This document shows, in pieces, positions 63,994 to 64,000 of a stretch of DNA of 64,000 nucleotides (the stretch's first letter is position 1; every line of letters begins with the position of its first letter). The stretch lies in contig NZ_JAOQJT010000007.1 of assembly GCF_025567285.1 (NCBI RefSeq), positions 134,404-198,403 of the forward strand. Direction: 5' to 3'. Under the pieces are notes generated by a model. It saw only the letters and a list, made by a program, of their open reading frames with translations. It ran no database searches and was not told the origin of the DNA. The stretch is from Coprococcus aceti. GTDB taxonomy: Bacteria; Bacillota; Clostridia; Lachnospirales; Lachnospiraceae. Position numbers and translations under genes: made by a program.

Positions 63994-64000
63994 TTTGTTT

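Overview
The window is a chromosomal segment from a gut-type Clostridia, most likely Lachnospiraceae. A Coprococcus-like genome fits best; this is inferred from gene content and style, not from a marker search. Supporting signs are AGGAGG ribosome binding sites, sigma-A promoters, CodY, a single-chain purL, many large secreted surface proteins, Arg AGA preference, and the comM-dprA-topA-codY and rpsB-tsf blocks. Almost all genes are on the plus strand.

Layout. 0-2.8 kb: 3' three quarters of purL. 3-10 kb: three polytopic membrane proteins in a row, one GT-C/6-PTPS-like and two YfhO-family, meeting tail to tail a minus-strand LysR regulator with an unusual insert. 11.2-17.6 kb: branched-chain amino acid operon leuC-leuD-leuB-ilvD-ilvB, without leuA, ilvC or ilvN. 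17.6-18.1 kb: intergenic region with a 150-bp element closed by a 30-bp inverted repeat. 18.1-21.5 kb: serC-serA-asd. 21.7-26 kb: a giant LRR/Big2 surface protein. 26.2-30.8 kb: a P-loop kinase-like protein, a DUF1015 protein, a GlgB-like protein lacking expected catalytic residues, and an MscS channel. 31-33.1 kb: a His/Cys-rich CobW GTPase followed by a second CobW-like P-loop protein carrying a DUF1980/YcgQ-like C-terminus. 33.3-37.4 kb: an ABC exporter with a large accessory membrane protein. 37.5-45.4 kb: comM-dprA-topA, then codY and two surface or envelope proteins. 45.6-47.4 kb: rpsB-tsf. 47.6-49.8 kb: a decaying two-component locus (receiver fragment, frameshifted response regulator, intact kinase). 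50.2-53.4 kb: a secreted GH53 galactanase behind an array of TTGCGC sites. 53.6-60.9 kb: NCS2 purine permease, tRNA-Arg(CCG), an acidic membrane protein, an Lrp regulator (minus), rluF, ligA and metA. 61.1-64 kb: an accessory junction with a truncated XRE regulator abutting a TnpV-like transposon remnant, then a TetR regulator, a Cys-rich sortase-type repeat protein and a possible IS end.

How it fits together. Much of the window is amino acid supply (Leu/Ile/Val, Ser, Asp-family, Met) together with codY, the usual sensor of branched-chain amino acids. The second theme is the cell surface: YfhO proteins, LRR/Big2 protein, galactanase, ABC exporter and sortase substrate. The points most worth checking are the degenerate GlgB-like protein, the CobW/DUF1980 fusion beside a metal-binding CobW, the 150-bp palindromic element before serC, the TTGCGC operator array, the insert in EF-Ts and the XRE/TnpV junction.
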